Assembly: GCF_023243045.1 (NCBI RefSeq)
Contig: NZ_JALKFX010000030.1
Location: 1 to 64,000, forward strand
DNA length: 64,000 bases
Direction of reading: 5' to 3'
Source: Frankia sp. AgB32
Lineage (GTDB): Bacteria > Actinomycetota > Actinomycetes > Frankiales > Frankiaceae
Part shown: in pieces, positions 18,705 through 28,251 of the stretch
How the letters are laid out: each line of letters starts with the position of its first letter
How positions within the stretch are numbered: position 1 is the first letter of the stretch
Position numbers and translations under genes: made by a program
The notes under the pieces: model-generated
Told to the model about the DNA's origin: nothing
Database searches by the model: none
What the model saw: only the letters and a program-made list of their open reading frames with translations

Positions 18705-20354
18705 TCACTCGGCGGGATCGTCCGTCTGGGCGGCCACGAGAGCCCGGACCCGTTCGGCCGGCAGGACACTGCGCACGGCCAGTTCATAGCAGCCGAGGCT
18801 GAAGGCGACCACGACGGCGATGTCCCACCAGAACGGGATGACGCCGCGCCCGTCGAACTGGCCGAGCCAGGAGATCAGCGCCATCCCGCCGAGCCACGGC
18901 ACGAGCCAGGCTGCGGCCCGCCACTCGAGGTCGTCGCGGCTGGCGCGGCCACGGGTCGCCTGGTAGCCGCCGAACAGCGCGAGGCCGGCGAGGACCGCGA
19001 GGAACAGGCGCGCGTTCGTCCGCCAGCCCGCCCAGTAGACGATCAGGTTCGCGGCGGCGAAGGCCGCAGGCGCGAGCAGGCTGGCCGCCGGCATCCGGTA
19101 CGGCCGCGGATGGTCGGGGTCGGCGCGGCGCAGCGCCGTCAGGCAGATCGGACCGAACGCGTACATCAGGAACGTGGCCGAGCTGATCAGCGTGACGAGG
19201 TTCTGCCAGCTCGGGAACGGCAGGAACATCAGCAGCCCGACGACGAACGCCAGCAGGATCGAGACGGTCGGCGTTCCGCGCCGGTCGAGGGCGTCCAGGC
19301 GGCCGGGCAGGTACCTGGTCCGGCCGAGGGAGTACGACAGCCGCGACGAGGTGCCCACGTAGATCAGCGCCGTGCCGCCGGGCGAGATCACCGCGTCGAT
19401 GTAGAGCAGGACGGCCAGCCAGCCCAGGCCGAGGTTGGTGGCGAGGGTGGCGAACGGCCCGTAGTCCCCCAGCCCGACCGGGTGGGCCCAGCCATGGGCG
19501 ATCCGGGCCGGGTCCAGGGAGCCCAGGAAGGCGACCTCGAGCAGCAGGTAGAGGGCCGTCCCGATCAGCGTCGCGCAGATGATGGCCCGCGGCAGGTGGC
19601 GGCGCGGATCGCGGGCCTCCCCGCCGAGCTGGACGGCCTGCTCGAAACCCTGCAACGCGAAAACGACGCCGGCGGGCAGCGCGGAGAAAACACCCCGGGC
19701 GCCGAACGGCGCGAATCCGCCGCCAGCGGTGAAATTCGAGGTGCGGAACGACACCGATACCAACGCGATCACCGTGATCGTCGGAATCAGGAACTTCCAG
19801 ATCACGGTGATGGAGTTCGTGTGGGCCAGCCAGTGCACCCCGAGAATGTTCACCACCGTGCACACCAGCATCGCGGCGACGGCGATGGCGAGCCCTTCCC
19901 GGGTGAGCGTGCCGTCCGTATGGACCAGTCCGGACCATCTGTTGTTCAGGTAGGACAGCGCCGCCTCGACCTCGACCGGCGCCAGCGCGACGGCCTGCAG
20001 CCAGGCCAGCCAGCCGGCGGTGAAGCCGCCGAGCGGCCCGAAGACCAGATGGGTGTAGCGGGCAGTTCCACCCGAGACCGGGTAGGCCGCGCCGAGTTCC
20101 GCGTGCACCAGGGCGAGAACCGTGATGAGCACGCCGGCCATCACCCAGGAGAGCAGCGACGCCGGGCCGGCGGCCTGCGCGGCGGTCAGCGCACCGAGCA
20201 GCCAGCCGGACCCGATGATGGAGCCGAGCGAGACGAACGTCAGCCCGGCGAAGCCGATATGGCGGCGCAGCACCCGTTCGCTGGCCGGCCCGTCGGCAAC
20301 GACGAATCCTTCCCCCGCGGGGTGGGTGTTTTCGGCGGTCGCGTCCGATGCCAT
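18705..20354 (-). CDS. APC-superfamily amino-acid permease
   Basis: A 549-residue transporter with about 12-14 membrane helices. The conserved first-helix break is FVSLGSIIGSGWLLG, and AAYPVSGGTARYTH follows. The next conserved segment is FALQGFEQAVQLGGEARDP. It resembles the aspartate/basic amino-acid branch of APC carriers; substrate is unproven. The ATG at 20354 has GGGAGG seven bases upstream and replaces a longer frame with a low-complexity N terminus. It is convergent with the reductase gene. Confidence 0.9.
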   Translation of the reverse strand: MASDATAENTHPAGEGFVVADGPASERVLRRHIGFAGLTFVSLGSIIGSGWLLGALTAAQAAGPASLLSWVMAGVLITVLALVHAELGAAYPVSGGTARYTHLVFGPLGGFTAGWLAWLQAVALAPVEVEAALSYLNNRWSGLVHTDGTLTREGLAIAVAAMLVCTVVNILGVHWLAHTNSITVIWKFLIPTITVIALVSVSFRTSNFTAGGGFAPFGARGVFSALPAGVVFALQGFEQAVQLGGEARDPRRHLPRAIICATLIGTALYLLLEVAFLGSLDPARIAHGWAHPVGLGDYGPFATLATNLGLGWLAVLLYIDAVISPGGTALIYVGTSSRLSYSLGRTRYLPGRLDALDRRGTPTVSILLAFVVGLLMFLPFPSWQNLVTLISSATFLMYAFGPICLTALRRADPDHPRPYRMPAASLLAPAAFAAANLIVYWAGWRTNARLFLAVLAGLALFGGYQATRGRASRDDLEWRAAAWLVPWLGGMALISWLGQFDGRGVIPFWWDIAVVVAFSLGCYELAVRSVLPAERVRALVAAQTDDPAE

Positions 20355-20818
20355 CGGCAGCCTCCCGAATGTGCGTCCGCCGGTGCCCGCCCGGTTCCCC
20401 GCTGCCTTTCCCCCGCCGGCCGGACACACTCCCCCGACCGCCAACCGGGAGACACCGGTGGCACCCACGTGCCGGCCCGGGATCGGGCCTCACCCCACCG
20501 GGCGCCGCCGCGCACCCCGCCTGAACAGTGGCGACCCGGAGCCGTGGCGACACAGCGTCGTCGGGGCGGCGGCCTGGCTCACACCACCTGAACGCGCCCG
20601 TCGCGGGGCGATGTACCGTACGCCGGTCCCGGGCGATCGCGCGTCGGAGTTCCGGGGCCGCCGTCGGGTCGGAGCATCGGACAAGATCTCCCGAGCCGGA
20701 ACGGAACCGCGGCCGGACCGGCCCGCGGGGCCGGCCTGGACCCGGTGGCGCGCCGGCGGCGACGTACCCCGCCCCGGCGCATCCCTGCCCCCGGTGCGCA
20801 CCTTGGGAGTGACTGTAC
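20355..20818. other. Intergenic region between divergent permease and lysyltransferase genes
   Basis: About 460 bases with no convincing coding frame, RNA gene or clear sigma70-type promoter. It presumably contains the promoters of both flanking genes. Confidence 0.5.
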
Positions 20819-22666
20819 GTGACGCGTCGCAAGGATGGGGCGGCGCCCAGCGCCGAGACCCGCTGGCGTCGTCTGCCCGCCCCTGCCCTGATCGCCGTGC
20901 TCACGGCGCTCGTCGGCCTCATCGACATCGTCACCGCGATCAGCCACCGGCCGATCGGCTGGACGTGGATCGGCCGGCTCATCCCCGGCATGGTGACCGA
21001 CGCGGCGGCCGGCACGAGCGTCGGCGCGGGCCTGCTGCTCGTCGCCCTGGCCCACGGTCTGCGCCGGCGCAAGCGGCGGGCCTGGCGGGCCGCGGTGGCC
21101 CTGTCCGGCGCGGCGGTGCTGCTCGACCTCGCCCGCGGTATCGCCGTGGTGCCGGCGCTGGTCGACCTCGTCCCGTTCACGGTCCTGCTCGCGACCCGAC
21201 GGCACTTCCACGCCGCCGGCGACCCGCGGACCCGCTGGCGGGCGCTCGGCGCGCTGGCCGCGCTGAGCGCCGCGGACCTGCTCATCGGCCTGTCCCTGAT
21301 CCGCTTACGCCACGGCCACGGCGGCGCGGCCGACCGGGTCCTGCACATCCTCGCCGGGCTGATCGGCATCACCGGCCCCGTCCGGTTCGGCCCCGGCGAC
21401 GGTGATCTCGTCGGCTCGGTGCTGCTGGCGCTCGGTGTGGTCACCGTCGGCGTCACCGGCTACCTGGCGCTGCGCCCGGCCCGCCCGGTCGCCGCGCTCA
21501 CCGGCGACGACTGCACCCGGCTGCGCGCGCTGCTCACCCGCCACGGCGGCCGCGACTCGCTCAGCTACGCCGCCCTGCGCCAGGACAACAGCGTGCTCTG
21601 GTCCCCGACAGGCAAGGCGGCGATCACCTACCGGGTCGTCGGCGGGGTCGCGCTGGCCTGCGGCGACCCGATCGGCGACCCGGAGGCCTGGCCCGGCGCG
21701 ATCGGCCCGTTCCTCGACCTCGCCGCCGCCCACGCCTGGGTACCCGCCGCGGTCGGCTGCGGCCCCGACGGCGGACGCGCCTGGCAGCGCGCCGGCCTGC
21801 GCGTCCTCGAACTCGGCGATGAGGCGGTCGTGCACCCCGGCGAGTTCTGCCTCGACAGCCCGCTGACCCTCGGCGTGCGCCAGGCCGTCGACCGGGTCGA
21901 ACGCGCCGGCCACACCATGCGGATCGACCGCATCGCCGACCTCACCGACGACGAGCGCGCCACTCTCGCCGACCGGGCATCGGCCTGGCGCGCCCGCGGC
22001 GCCATCCGCGGCTGCGCCACGGCGCTCGGCCGCGTCGGCGCCACCCAGGACGCCGAGTGCGTGGTCGTCCGGGCCTTCCACGACAACCGGCTGTGCGGGC
22101 TGGTGACCTTCCTGCCCTGGGGACGCGACGGGCTGTCCCTCGACGTGGTGCGCATCGACCGCGCCGCCACGGCGGGTCTGACCGAGTTCATGCTCGTCGC
22201 ACTGCTCCAGGACGCGAAACGGCTCGGCATCACCAAAATCTCGCTGACCTTCGCGGCGTTCCGCGCGACCCTGGCCCGCGGCGCGCGCCTGGGCGCGCGC
22301 CCCGCCCTGCGGGTGTGGCGGCGCATGCTGCTCGCCGCGTCCTACTGGTTCCAGATCGAGTCGCTCTACCGCTTCAACGCCCGCTTCGACCCGGCCTGGC
22401 ATCCCCGATACGTCTGCTGGCCGGCCACCCGCGACCTGCCCCGCGTCCTCGTCGCCGCCGTCCGCGCCGAGATCCTCCTCCCCCACCCGACCTTCCCCCG
22501 CCTCGCCCTGCGCAGCCGCCGGACGTCCCTGGACGTGGACCGGTCCGACGGTGTCGGGAACGCCGACAGCGCCTGGAGCGACGACAACCTCGACAGCAGA
22601 GGCCTCCTCTCGCTGAGCGCGGCCGCGCGCACGGCCGCGCGCACGGCGCACGACGGCCGGTCCTAG
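20819..22666 (+). CDS. MprF-like phosphatidylglycerol lysyltransferase-domain membrane protein (DUF2156)
   Basis: A 615-residue protein with an N-terminal membrane part (about six helices to residue 220) and a C-terminal DUF2156/GNAT-like aminoacyl-transferase domain. Diagnostic segments are YRVVGGVALACGDPIGDP, FHDNRLCGLVTFLPWGRDGLSLDVVR, and YRFNARFDPAWHPRYVC near the end. MprF and LysX-type enzymes attach amino acids to membrane lipids, reducing negative charge and sensitivity to cationic peptides. It starts with GTG. Its 3' end overlaps the convergent kinase gene by four bases. The amino acid donor is unknown. Confidence 0.85.
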   Translation: MTRRKDGAAPSAETRWRRLPAPALIAVLTALVGLIDIVTAISHRPIGWTWIGRLIPGMVTDAAAGTSVGAGLLLVALAHGLRRRKRRAWRAAVALSGAAVLLDLARGIAVVPALVDLVPFTVLLATRRHFHAAGDPRTRWRALGALAALSAADLLIGLSLIRLRHGHGGAADRVLHILAGLIGITGPVRFGPGDGDLVGSVLLALGVVTVGVTGYLALRPARPVAALTGDDCTRLRALLTRHGGRDSLSYAALRQDNSVLWSPTGKAAITYRVVGGVALACGDPIGDPEAWPGAIGPFLDLAAAHAWVPAAVGCGPDGGRAWQRAGLRVLELGDEAVVHPGEFCLDSPLTLGVRQAVDRVERAGHTMRIDRIADLTDDERATLADRASAWRARGAIRGCATALGRVGATQDAECVVVRAFHDNRLCGLVTFLPWGRDGLSLDVVRIDRAATAGLTEFMLVALLQDAKRLGITKISLTFAAFRATLARGARLGARPALRVWRRMLLAASYWFQIESLYRFNARFDPAWHPRYVCWPATRDLPRVLVAAVRAEILLPHPTFPRLALRSRRTSLDVDRSDGVGNADSAWSDDNLDSRGLLSLSAAARTAARTAHDGRS

Positions 22667-24159
22667 AACATCGACCACACCCAGCCCGCGAAGGTCAGGA
22701 CGACGGGCAGCGTCAGAGCGACCCAGCCCTGTCGTCGGGGGAGATCGAACGCGACAGCACCGGTCACCGAGCCCACGGATCCAACAAGCAGCCCGAACAG
22801 CGGGAACGAGTGGACGATGAACAGCGCCGCGACGGCCAGCACCGCGGCCGCCAGGCGCAACCACCGGATCTCGTCCTCCGCCAGCCCCGACGACCTCGGC
22901 GCGGTGGCGGTGACCGGCGTGGGCGGCCCGGTCCGCCCCGACGCCGCCGGGGCTGTCCACCCCCGGGAGGGTGACGTCCTCCCGATCGGCGGCGGTGACG
23001 GTGGTGGCGGTGGTGGCGGCGGCGGCGCGGACGGGACGTTGGTAGTGGCATCCGTAGAGCCATGGGACGAACCGCGCCGCGGCACGAACGGATCGTGAAA
23101 GCCGTTGTCGCGCTGGCGGCACCACGGGCAACGTTGCCCCGCCAGCGCGCTGAAGACGTGACGCGACTCGTTCACACAGGTGGTCAGTGCCTCGAGGGTG
23201 CTGTCCAGCCGGGAGGCCCAGACGGCCGCCGGCGGGCGGTCGGCCGGGTCGCGCAGGCCCGGGCCGAACGCGCGGCGGGCGAGGTCGAGCAGATCGACAG
23301 GCAGCACGTCCACGGGCAGCGTCCGAGCCGGCACGATGACCAGGTCGTCGCCGGCGAACCTGCACAGGCCACGTTGGATCAGCTCCGCGGGCGTGTCCGC
23401 CTGCACCGTGTCGTCCGCCGGGACGCCGACGTACGGATGTGTCCCGCACATCAGCAACTCGCACAGGACGACCGCGAGGGAGAAGTCGTCCGTCGCAGCC
23501 GAATGGTCCGCCGGGGGATCTGCGGCGAGTTCCGGGGCGGCGTACTCACGGGTCAGCCCAACCGCGTGGACAATCCGTCCGTCCAGCCGAAACTGAAACG
23601 AGTCGCAATCGATCAGGCTGGGCAGACCACCGGGTCCGATCATGATGTTGCGGGGGGAGACATCTCCGATCACCAGCCCGGCCTCATGGACCATAGCGAC
23701 GAGCGTGGCGGTGAAATAGGCGGTGTGCACCAGGAATCGCCAGTCAGCGTCGGGCACGTGCCGAAGCAGGGCCGCGCGGCTGTAGAGCTCGTCGAGCCGT
23801 GCGTAGCCAGGTGGCAGCCTCGGCATCAGATAGCCGACCTCGTCCGACTGGTCGTCGACGACGATGGTCACCGGCCAGGTCAGAAAGACGTGGTCAGGCA
23901 GGTCAGCCAGTTCCAGCGCCGGGTCCAGCGGGCGACCCAGCCTGATCAGCTGACGGGTCCGGCGGACGTTGTCGCGACGCCTCCCACCTCGGAAGATCTT
24001 GACCGCGTCGCCCGGCCGTCCCTCGACCGCGAACACCGCGGCCTGCCCACCGGCACCCAGGCGATCGCCCAGAACGATCGCCTTCCTGCTGTCGACCCGG
24101 ACAAGCCGATCTCCGGGGCCGAACTGCCGTTGCACCCCGCCGCCATCACCTGTCGTCAT
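22663..24159 (-). CDS. Membrane-anchored serine/threonine protein kinase (TerY-P-type triad)
   Basis: A 498-residue protein. The kinase domain (about 20-340) has the Gly-rich loop LGAGGQAAVFAV (35-38), Lys54 in AVKIF, a catalytic loop written VIGDVSPRNIMI (Asp166, Asn171; GDV replaces HRD), the metal Asp184 in LIDCDSF, and YAAPELA. A CPWCRQ zinc-finger-like pair near 375, a run of nine prolines and two to three C-terminal membrane spans follow. It overlaps the PP2C gene by 14 bases; the VWA gene lies just upstream. Kinase, PP2C and VWA together match the TerY-P/YegIKL-like phosphorylation triad described for Ter-linked systems. Confidence 0.88.
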   Translation of the reverse strand: MTTGDGGGVQRQFGPGDRLVRVDSRKAIVLGDRLGAGGQAAVFAVEGRPGDAVKIFRGGRRRDNVRRTRQLIRLGRPLDPALELADLPDHVFLTWPVTIVVDDQSDEVGYLMPRLPPGYARLDELYSRAALLRHVPDADWRFLVHTAYFTATLVAMVHEAGLVIGDVSPRNIMIGPGGLPSLIDCDSFQFRLDGRIVHAVGLTREYAAPELAADPPADHSAATDDFSLAVVLCELLMCGTHPYVGVPADDTVQADTPAELIQRGLCRFAGDDLVIVPARTLPVDVLPVDLLDLARRAFGPGLRDPADRPPAAVWASRLDSTLEALTTCVNESRHVFSALAGQRCPWCRQRDNGFHDPFVPRRGSSHGSTDATTNVPSAPPPPPPPPPSPPPIGRTSPSRGWTAPAASGRTGPPTPVTATAPRSSGLAEDEIRWLRLAAAVLAVAALFIVHSFPLFGLLVGSVGSVTGAVAFDLPRRQGWVALTLPVVLTFAGWVWSMF

Positions 24160-24991
24160 CGGAGACCGCCACCACGATTGTCTTGTCGTCCTGGGTGTAC
24201 TGCCGGAACTGCGGGCTGTACAGAAAGTCGCCCAGCGCCGCGTCCGGCTGCTGGGGCTGCTCATCGAAGTACTCCATGACGGACCGGACGATGGACTCGG
24301 TCACCTGCGGATCACGGCCGCTGTTCCGCACGAACGGCGACTCGAGGCCATCGGTGGACAACAGCACACCGGTAACTCGCGGATCGTCCATGGCATAGTT
24401 CCGCAACGTTTCCAGGCAGCGATCGGACGTCACGAAAGCCGTCTCGTCCGCGGCGGCGCCGTAACGGGACTTCGGCTCCAGATCCACCAGCGCGAACGAC
24501 GCGTCCAGGCCGCGCTTGGCTCGCACCACGAGAAAGCAGTCGCCCACCGCCGCCCACGCGACGTAGTGCCGGTGCAGGATGGCGAGCGTCAGCGTCGTCG
24601 CGAAGTCCGCCGGATCGCCGTAGGCGCGGAAGAGCCCGAGAAGCGTCCGGTGCGCATCGCGAAACGCCTCGCCCGCGAGGTACCCCCAGTCAGCCGCACC
24701 CGCCGGACACGGTCCCGCGGCCAGCAGCCTTTCCACTGCCTGCGTGCCCACTCTGACCGCGTGATCGGCGCCCTCCCCGGACCGGCGCCGGCTGCCCGCA
24801 CCGTCCGCGACCGCCAGCACGTACGTCGGCGCGGAGCCCTCGGTCGCGGACACCTCGGCGAAATGGAACGCGTCCTGGCAGGGCATCCCGAGCCGTCGGT
24901 GCGAGTCCCCCTGCGCCTTCGCGCCACGCACCCGCCAGTGGACCTGGCCGACCGGCGCCCGGCACGACCGATGTCCCTCGTCGACGCTCAC
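24146..24991 (-). CDS. PP2C-family protein phosphatase of the kinase-VWA triad
   Basis: A 281-residue phosphatase. Motifs are GDSHRRLGMPCQDAF near the start, the metal Asp in VLAVADGAGSRRRSGEGAD, VGDCFLVV, and LLSTDGLESPF, with a final QDDKTIVVAVSDDDR. This is the PPM/PP2C_2 type that pairs with VWA proteins. GTG at 24991 overlaps the VWA stop in a GTGA arrangement, so I chose this start over a longer frame to 25258. It is expected to reverse the partner kinase's phosphorylation. Confidence 0.88.
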   Translation of the reverse strand: MSVDEGHRSCRAPVGQVHWRVRGAKAQGDSHRRLGMPCQDAFHFAEVSATEGSAPTYVLAVADGAGSRRRSGEGADHAVRVGTQAVERLLAAGPCPAGAADWGYLAGEAFRDAHRTLLGLFRAYGDPADFATTLTLAILHRHYVAWAAVGDCFLVVRAKRGLDASFALVDLEPKSRYGAAADETAFVTSDRCLETLRNYAMDDPRVTGVLLSTDGLESPFVRNSGRDPQVTESIVRSVMEYFDEQPQQPDAALGDFLYSPQFRQYTQDDKTIVVAVSDDDR

Positions 24992-25716
24992 GGCCGCCGT
25001 CGCCAGTTGGTGGTCTGGTCCCGGCCGCGAACCTGGTCGATGCTGTCGGTCATACGCGCCAGCAGCCCCTCGATGTTCACGTTCAGCTCGTAGTTCCGCG
25101 CCGGCGAGAGTGCCTCGAGCACCCGGCGCCGCTCGCCACTCGCGCCGGCACCCACCCCCACCGCGTGCAGTTGGAGATGACCGTTGCGCTCGGCGTCCGC
25201 AATGCGCTGGATCAACGGTTCCCACGGATCGGTGGGAGCGCCATCCGTCACCAGCCACAGAAGCGGGCGGTAAACCTGCTCGGCATGACGGCGCAGAAAC
25301 TTCTTGCGCTGGTCGATGAGATCGATCGAGCGGCGCAGCGCCTCACCCATCGGCGTGTTGCCGTCCGCCCGCAGCTGCGGCGGACGGAACTCCGAAAGCG
25401 GGACGAACGTACCGGGGCCGGCATCCCGGTAGGCAACGCGTTCCGGGCCCCGCCACGCGCAGACACCACCCTCACCGAAGGTGACCAATGCGACTTCCAG
25501 AGCCCGGGCATAGTAGGGGTTGCGGCGCAGCTCGGCGAACCAGGTACCTAGCTTGTCGTTCACCTCCTGAATGGATCGGCCACGCATGGATCCCGAGGTG
25601 TCGAGGCACAGCAGCAACACAAGCCGCCGCTCAACCGGATCCTCGTCATCGAGATCATCCGGGAAGGGAATTACACTCCTGGGCTGCACGGTGATTCGGT
25701 CGTGAATGTTCGTCAT
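24988..25716 (-). CDS. VWA-domain protein (TerY/YegL-like)
   Basis: A 242-residue von Willebrand A-domain protein. The MIDAS metal site is DTSGSM (Asp39, Ser41, Ser43), with the third ligand probably in NTPMGEALRRSIDLI and the Asp in LLWLVTDGAPTDPW. It is a cytosolic metal-dependent adhesion module that probably scaffolds the neighbouring kinase and phosphatase. ATG at 25716 is chosen; a GTG at 25758 is possible. The gene starts about 50 bases after the membrane protein gene. Confidence 0.88.
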   Translation of the reverse strand: MTNIHDRITVQPRSVIPFPDDLDDEDPVERRLVLLLCLDTSGSMRGRSIQEVNDKLGTWFAELRRNPYYARALEVALVTFGEGGVCAWRGPERVAYRDAGPGTFVPLSEFRPPQLRADGNTPMGEALRRSIDLIDQRKKFLRRHAEQVYRPLLWLVTDGAPTDPWEPLIQRIADAERNGHLQLHAVGVGAGASGERRRVLEALSPARNYELNVNIEGLLARMTDSIDQVRGRDQTTNWRRRP

Positions 25717-25763
25717 GCCCCCGCCCTGACGGTTCTGATTTTGTCCTGTGACGCGCACACGGG

Positions 25764-27119
25764 TTACTCCGCGGCCCCTTGCGCATCATCCGCAGCTGTC
25801 ACGACAGAAATGATGTGAAGCTCGCCGGCCCTGTTCCCGACACGGGCGGTGACGACCTCGCCGACCGCCGGCGGACGCACCGGGTCACCCAGCCAGAACG
25901 CCGGCCGGAGCACTCCGTCCGCTTCGAGGTATCCCCGCGACCCCGCGAGCGAGCTGTGCACCCGGTACTGCTGCCAGGCCGGTATCGGGTCGCCGCCAGC
26001 GGAACCGTCGGCGATAGTGCTGTCAGCGGGCATCGCGTCGAGAGCCTCCGTATCGACCGGCACGGTGTCGGGGGCCACGGCACCGACCGTTCCGGCGCCA
26101 GCAGGCATGCTGCCGATCTGCGTGCCGCCGGCGGAGGTGCTGCCGGTGAGCACGACCGCGGAGGTGACGTCGTCGCTGGCGCCGCCCTCGTCGTCCTCGT
26201 CGTCCTCGCGCACTCCCTGGCTGGGACCAAGCAGGCGACGGACATGGCCCCTGAACCGGACAGCCCGACCCTCGACGTCATCCGGTCGCAGCGAGATCTC
26301 CGTGTCGTCGTCCGACACGCGGCGGCGATAGAACAGGTACAGGAGCACAGGAACAACGACGATGACGAGCACGAGGCCCAGTGGCCACAGCAGGTCGGCC
26401 ACTCCGTTGCCGGCGGAGCCGTTCCTGTCGGTGTCCGTCCGACCCGCGCCATCAGCGGTCGGCGACGATCCGTCAGCCGGCCGACCCGATGCCGACGAGG
26501 GTGAGCTACCCGGGGTGGCTGGCGTGCGTGCGGGTGCCAGCGGCGGCAGTCCCATCCCGGCGAGTTCCTCGGTCGCGCCCGCGTCCACCTGGGGATCATC
26601 CTTGACGAGACGATCCAGCGACCTCCGGCAGACCTCGTCGCACCACTTCCTGGCGGCAGGTCTCCTGGCCACGTCCGACTTGATCTGCCTGATTGTGTCG
26701 GCTGCCTGCTGCTGGGTCGAAGGCGACGCGATCCGGTGGCTGGCGAGCGAGAACATCAGGGCCGACGCCTCACCGCCGCCGGCACCGTCATCCAGGACGA
26801 CGGTGAGGCGATCGCCGTTTCGGTCCCCGAGCCGCGAGAAATCGTTCCAGTCAAACTTCGACGCAAAGGAAATCGGCGCGGCGAAACGGACTGCAAACCT
26901 GCCCTGCGCGAGGCCGTCCAGGATGGCCTTCACCTGCGGTTCGCCAAGTTCAGGCGCGACGGCAGGCAGCTCGAGAGTCGGGATGGGAGCGCTCTCGGCC
27001 GGTGCCGCGAGCGCGGGCGCACCGAAAAACAGGAAGGCGAGGGCGCATAGCAGGGCTACATGAAGACCATGGCGCGACGCCGTTCGCCCAGGCCAGCCAA
27101 CCACAACATGGTGGGCCAA
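25764..27119 (-). CDS. Secreted-then-membrane-anchored protein of unknown function, first gene of the kinase operon
   Basis: About 451 residues. An N-terminal signal peptide (hydrophobic core LHVALLCALAFLFFGAPALA) leads to an extracytoplasmic domain of about 200 residues with two cysteines close together (WCDEVCRR). A Pro/Ser/Thr linker, one membrane span (LLWPLGLVLVIVVVPVLLYL) and an acidic cytosolic tail with a segment reminiscent of surface-exposed beta domains follow. No family is recognised. It could be the sensor or client of the kinase/PP2C/VWA triad downstream. The start is uncertain: TTG at 27119, or GTG at 27104. Confidence 0.75.
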   Translation of the reverse strand: MAHHVVVGWPGRTASRHGLHVALLCALAFLFFGAPALAAPAESAPIPTLELPAVAPELGEPQVKAILDGLAQGRFAVRFAAPISFASKFDWNDFSRLGDRNGDRLTVVLDDGAGGGEASALMFSLASHRIASPSTQQQAADTIRQIKSDVARRPAARKWCDEVCRRSLDRLVKDDPQVDAGATEELAGMGLPPLAPARTPATPGSSPSSASGRPADGSSPTADGAGRTDTDRNGSAGNGVADLLWPLGLVLVIVVVPVLLYLFYRRRVSDDDTEISLRPDDVEGRAVRFRGHVRRLLGPSQGVREDDEDDEGGASDDVTSAVVLTGSTSAGGTQIGSMPAGAGTVGAVAPDTVPVDTEALDAMPADSTIADGSAGGDPIPAWQQYRVHSSLAGSRGYLEADGVLRPAFWLGDPVRPPAVGEVVTARVGNRAGELHIISVVTAADDAQGAAE

Positions 27120-27557
27120 GATGTACCGTCTCTCCCCCCGGAGCGGCCACGATTCGCGCAGATCGTACCAGGAAGACCCTCAACCGGCGTCCAACGGGCA
27201 CCGGAACCGCCGTATGCACCCGAAGTTGAGTGGAGGTGAAACTTATGAATCTACCTTTTGTTCCAATTTGACGGCTCGCCACCCACGTCCGAACGTGGCG
27301 GCGGAGTACGTCCGATGTCGTACAGAGCGGGGAGGCCGGGATCTCCCCGCTGGTCCTCCCACGTCCCGCACTGCGCAGCCGCCGGACACTGCTGGCACTG
27401 GGACGGTTCCGGCGACCCGGACGACGACGAAACCGCCGGGCGCGCCTCGCGCCCGGTACCGCCGGCCGATCACCGTACGGCGTCGGCGAGCCCGACTGGC
27501 CCCGTCCGGACAAGGCCCGGCGTTGACAGCGCCGGTCGGGATTGATTCCCTCAGCGC
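27120..27557. other. Intergenic region with an 8-codon mini-ORF and a hairpin
   Basis: About 440 bases between divergent genes. It contains an AT-richer patch at 27230-27270 with GGAGGTG followed by ATG at 27245 and eight codons (MNLPFVPI, stop at 27271). A perfect 8-base inverted repeat GCGGGGAG/CTCCCCGC follows (27327-27350, 8-base loop, no T-tract). No larger gene is convincing. Confidence 0.45.
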
Positions 27558-28184
27558 GTGACCACGCGGCGGAGCGTCCGGTTGGCCATCGTCAGTGTCG
27601 CGCCGACGCCCGCGCTGCGGGCCGCGCGCTTCGCCGACGACGAGGGCCTTGACGCCGACGGGCTGCGCCGCGCCGCCTCCGCGTCCCGGGCGCTGGCGGC
27701 GGGCGCCCTGCCGCGACGGGCCCGGGTGCTCGTCGACGGCTCCATGCGGGCGCGGCAGACCGCGCGTGCGCTCGGTCTCGGCGCGCTGGCCGGCGAGGCG
27801 GGCGTCCAGGTCGACCCGGCGCTGCGCGACCTCGACGTCGGCGCCTGGCGGGGCCGCGACCTCGCCGAGCTTTCCCTCGACGAGCTGCGCCGCTGGCACG
27901 AGGAGCCCGACATGGTGCCCCCTGGCGGCGAGTCCCGGATCGACCTGTGCGCCCGGGTCGAGGCCTGGCTCGGCGAGATCGGCGAGGCGGAGCACGTCAT
28001 CGCGGTCAGCCACCCGGCGGTCGTGCGCGCCGTGCTGCTCCACGCCCTGGGCTGCCCGCAGGAGGTCTTCTGGCGCATCGACGTCGCCCCGCTCACCGCG
28101 ACCCTGCTGCATCGCCCGGCCGCCGGCGGCAACCCGGGGTCGCCCACCCACTGGACACTCACCCACGCCTGCCGACCGCTGTAG
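27558..28184 (+). CDS. Histidine phosphatase-superfamily protein lacking the RHG motif
   Basis: A 208-residue protein of phosphoglycerate-mutase-like fold: ARQTARALGLG near residue 65, LRDLDVGAWRGRDLAEL near 95, PPGGES near 125, and the second conserved His in VIAVSHPAVVRAVLL near 155. The N-terminal catalytic RHG(E/Q)T is replaced by VSVAPTPA, so the nucleophilic histidine is missing. Either it lost activity or has a binding or regulatory role. It starts with GTG. Confidence 0.8.
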   Translation: MTTRRSVRLAIVSVAPTPALRAARFADDEGLDADGLRRAASASRALAAGALPRRARVLVDGSMRARQTARALGLGALAGEAGVQVDPALRDLDVGAWRGRDLAELSLDELRRWHEEPDMVPPGGESRIDLCARVEAWLGEIGEAEHVIAVSHPAVVRAVLLHALGCPQEVFWRIDVAPLTATLLHRPAAGGNPGSPTHWTLTHACRPL

Positions 28185-28251
28185 CGCTGTTCCTCGCGCA
28201 AGGTGTCTCGCCGTAGGCAGGACGAGAAGTGCCTCGGACCTGTAGGCGTGC

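Noticed and set aside
18784-21456. Long minus-strand frame of 890 codons
   Set aside because: It overlaps the APC permease and the DUF2156 protein in other frames; low-complexity Arg/Gly/Pro composition without any motif.
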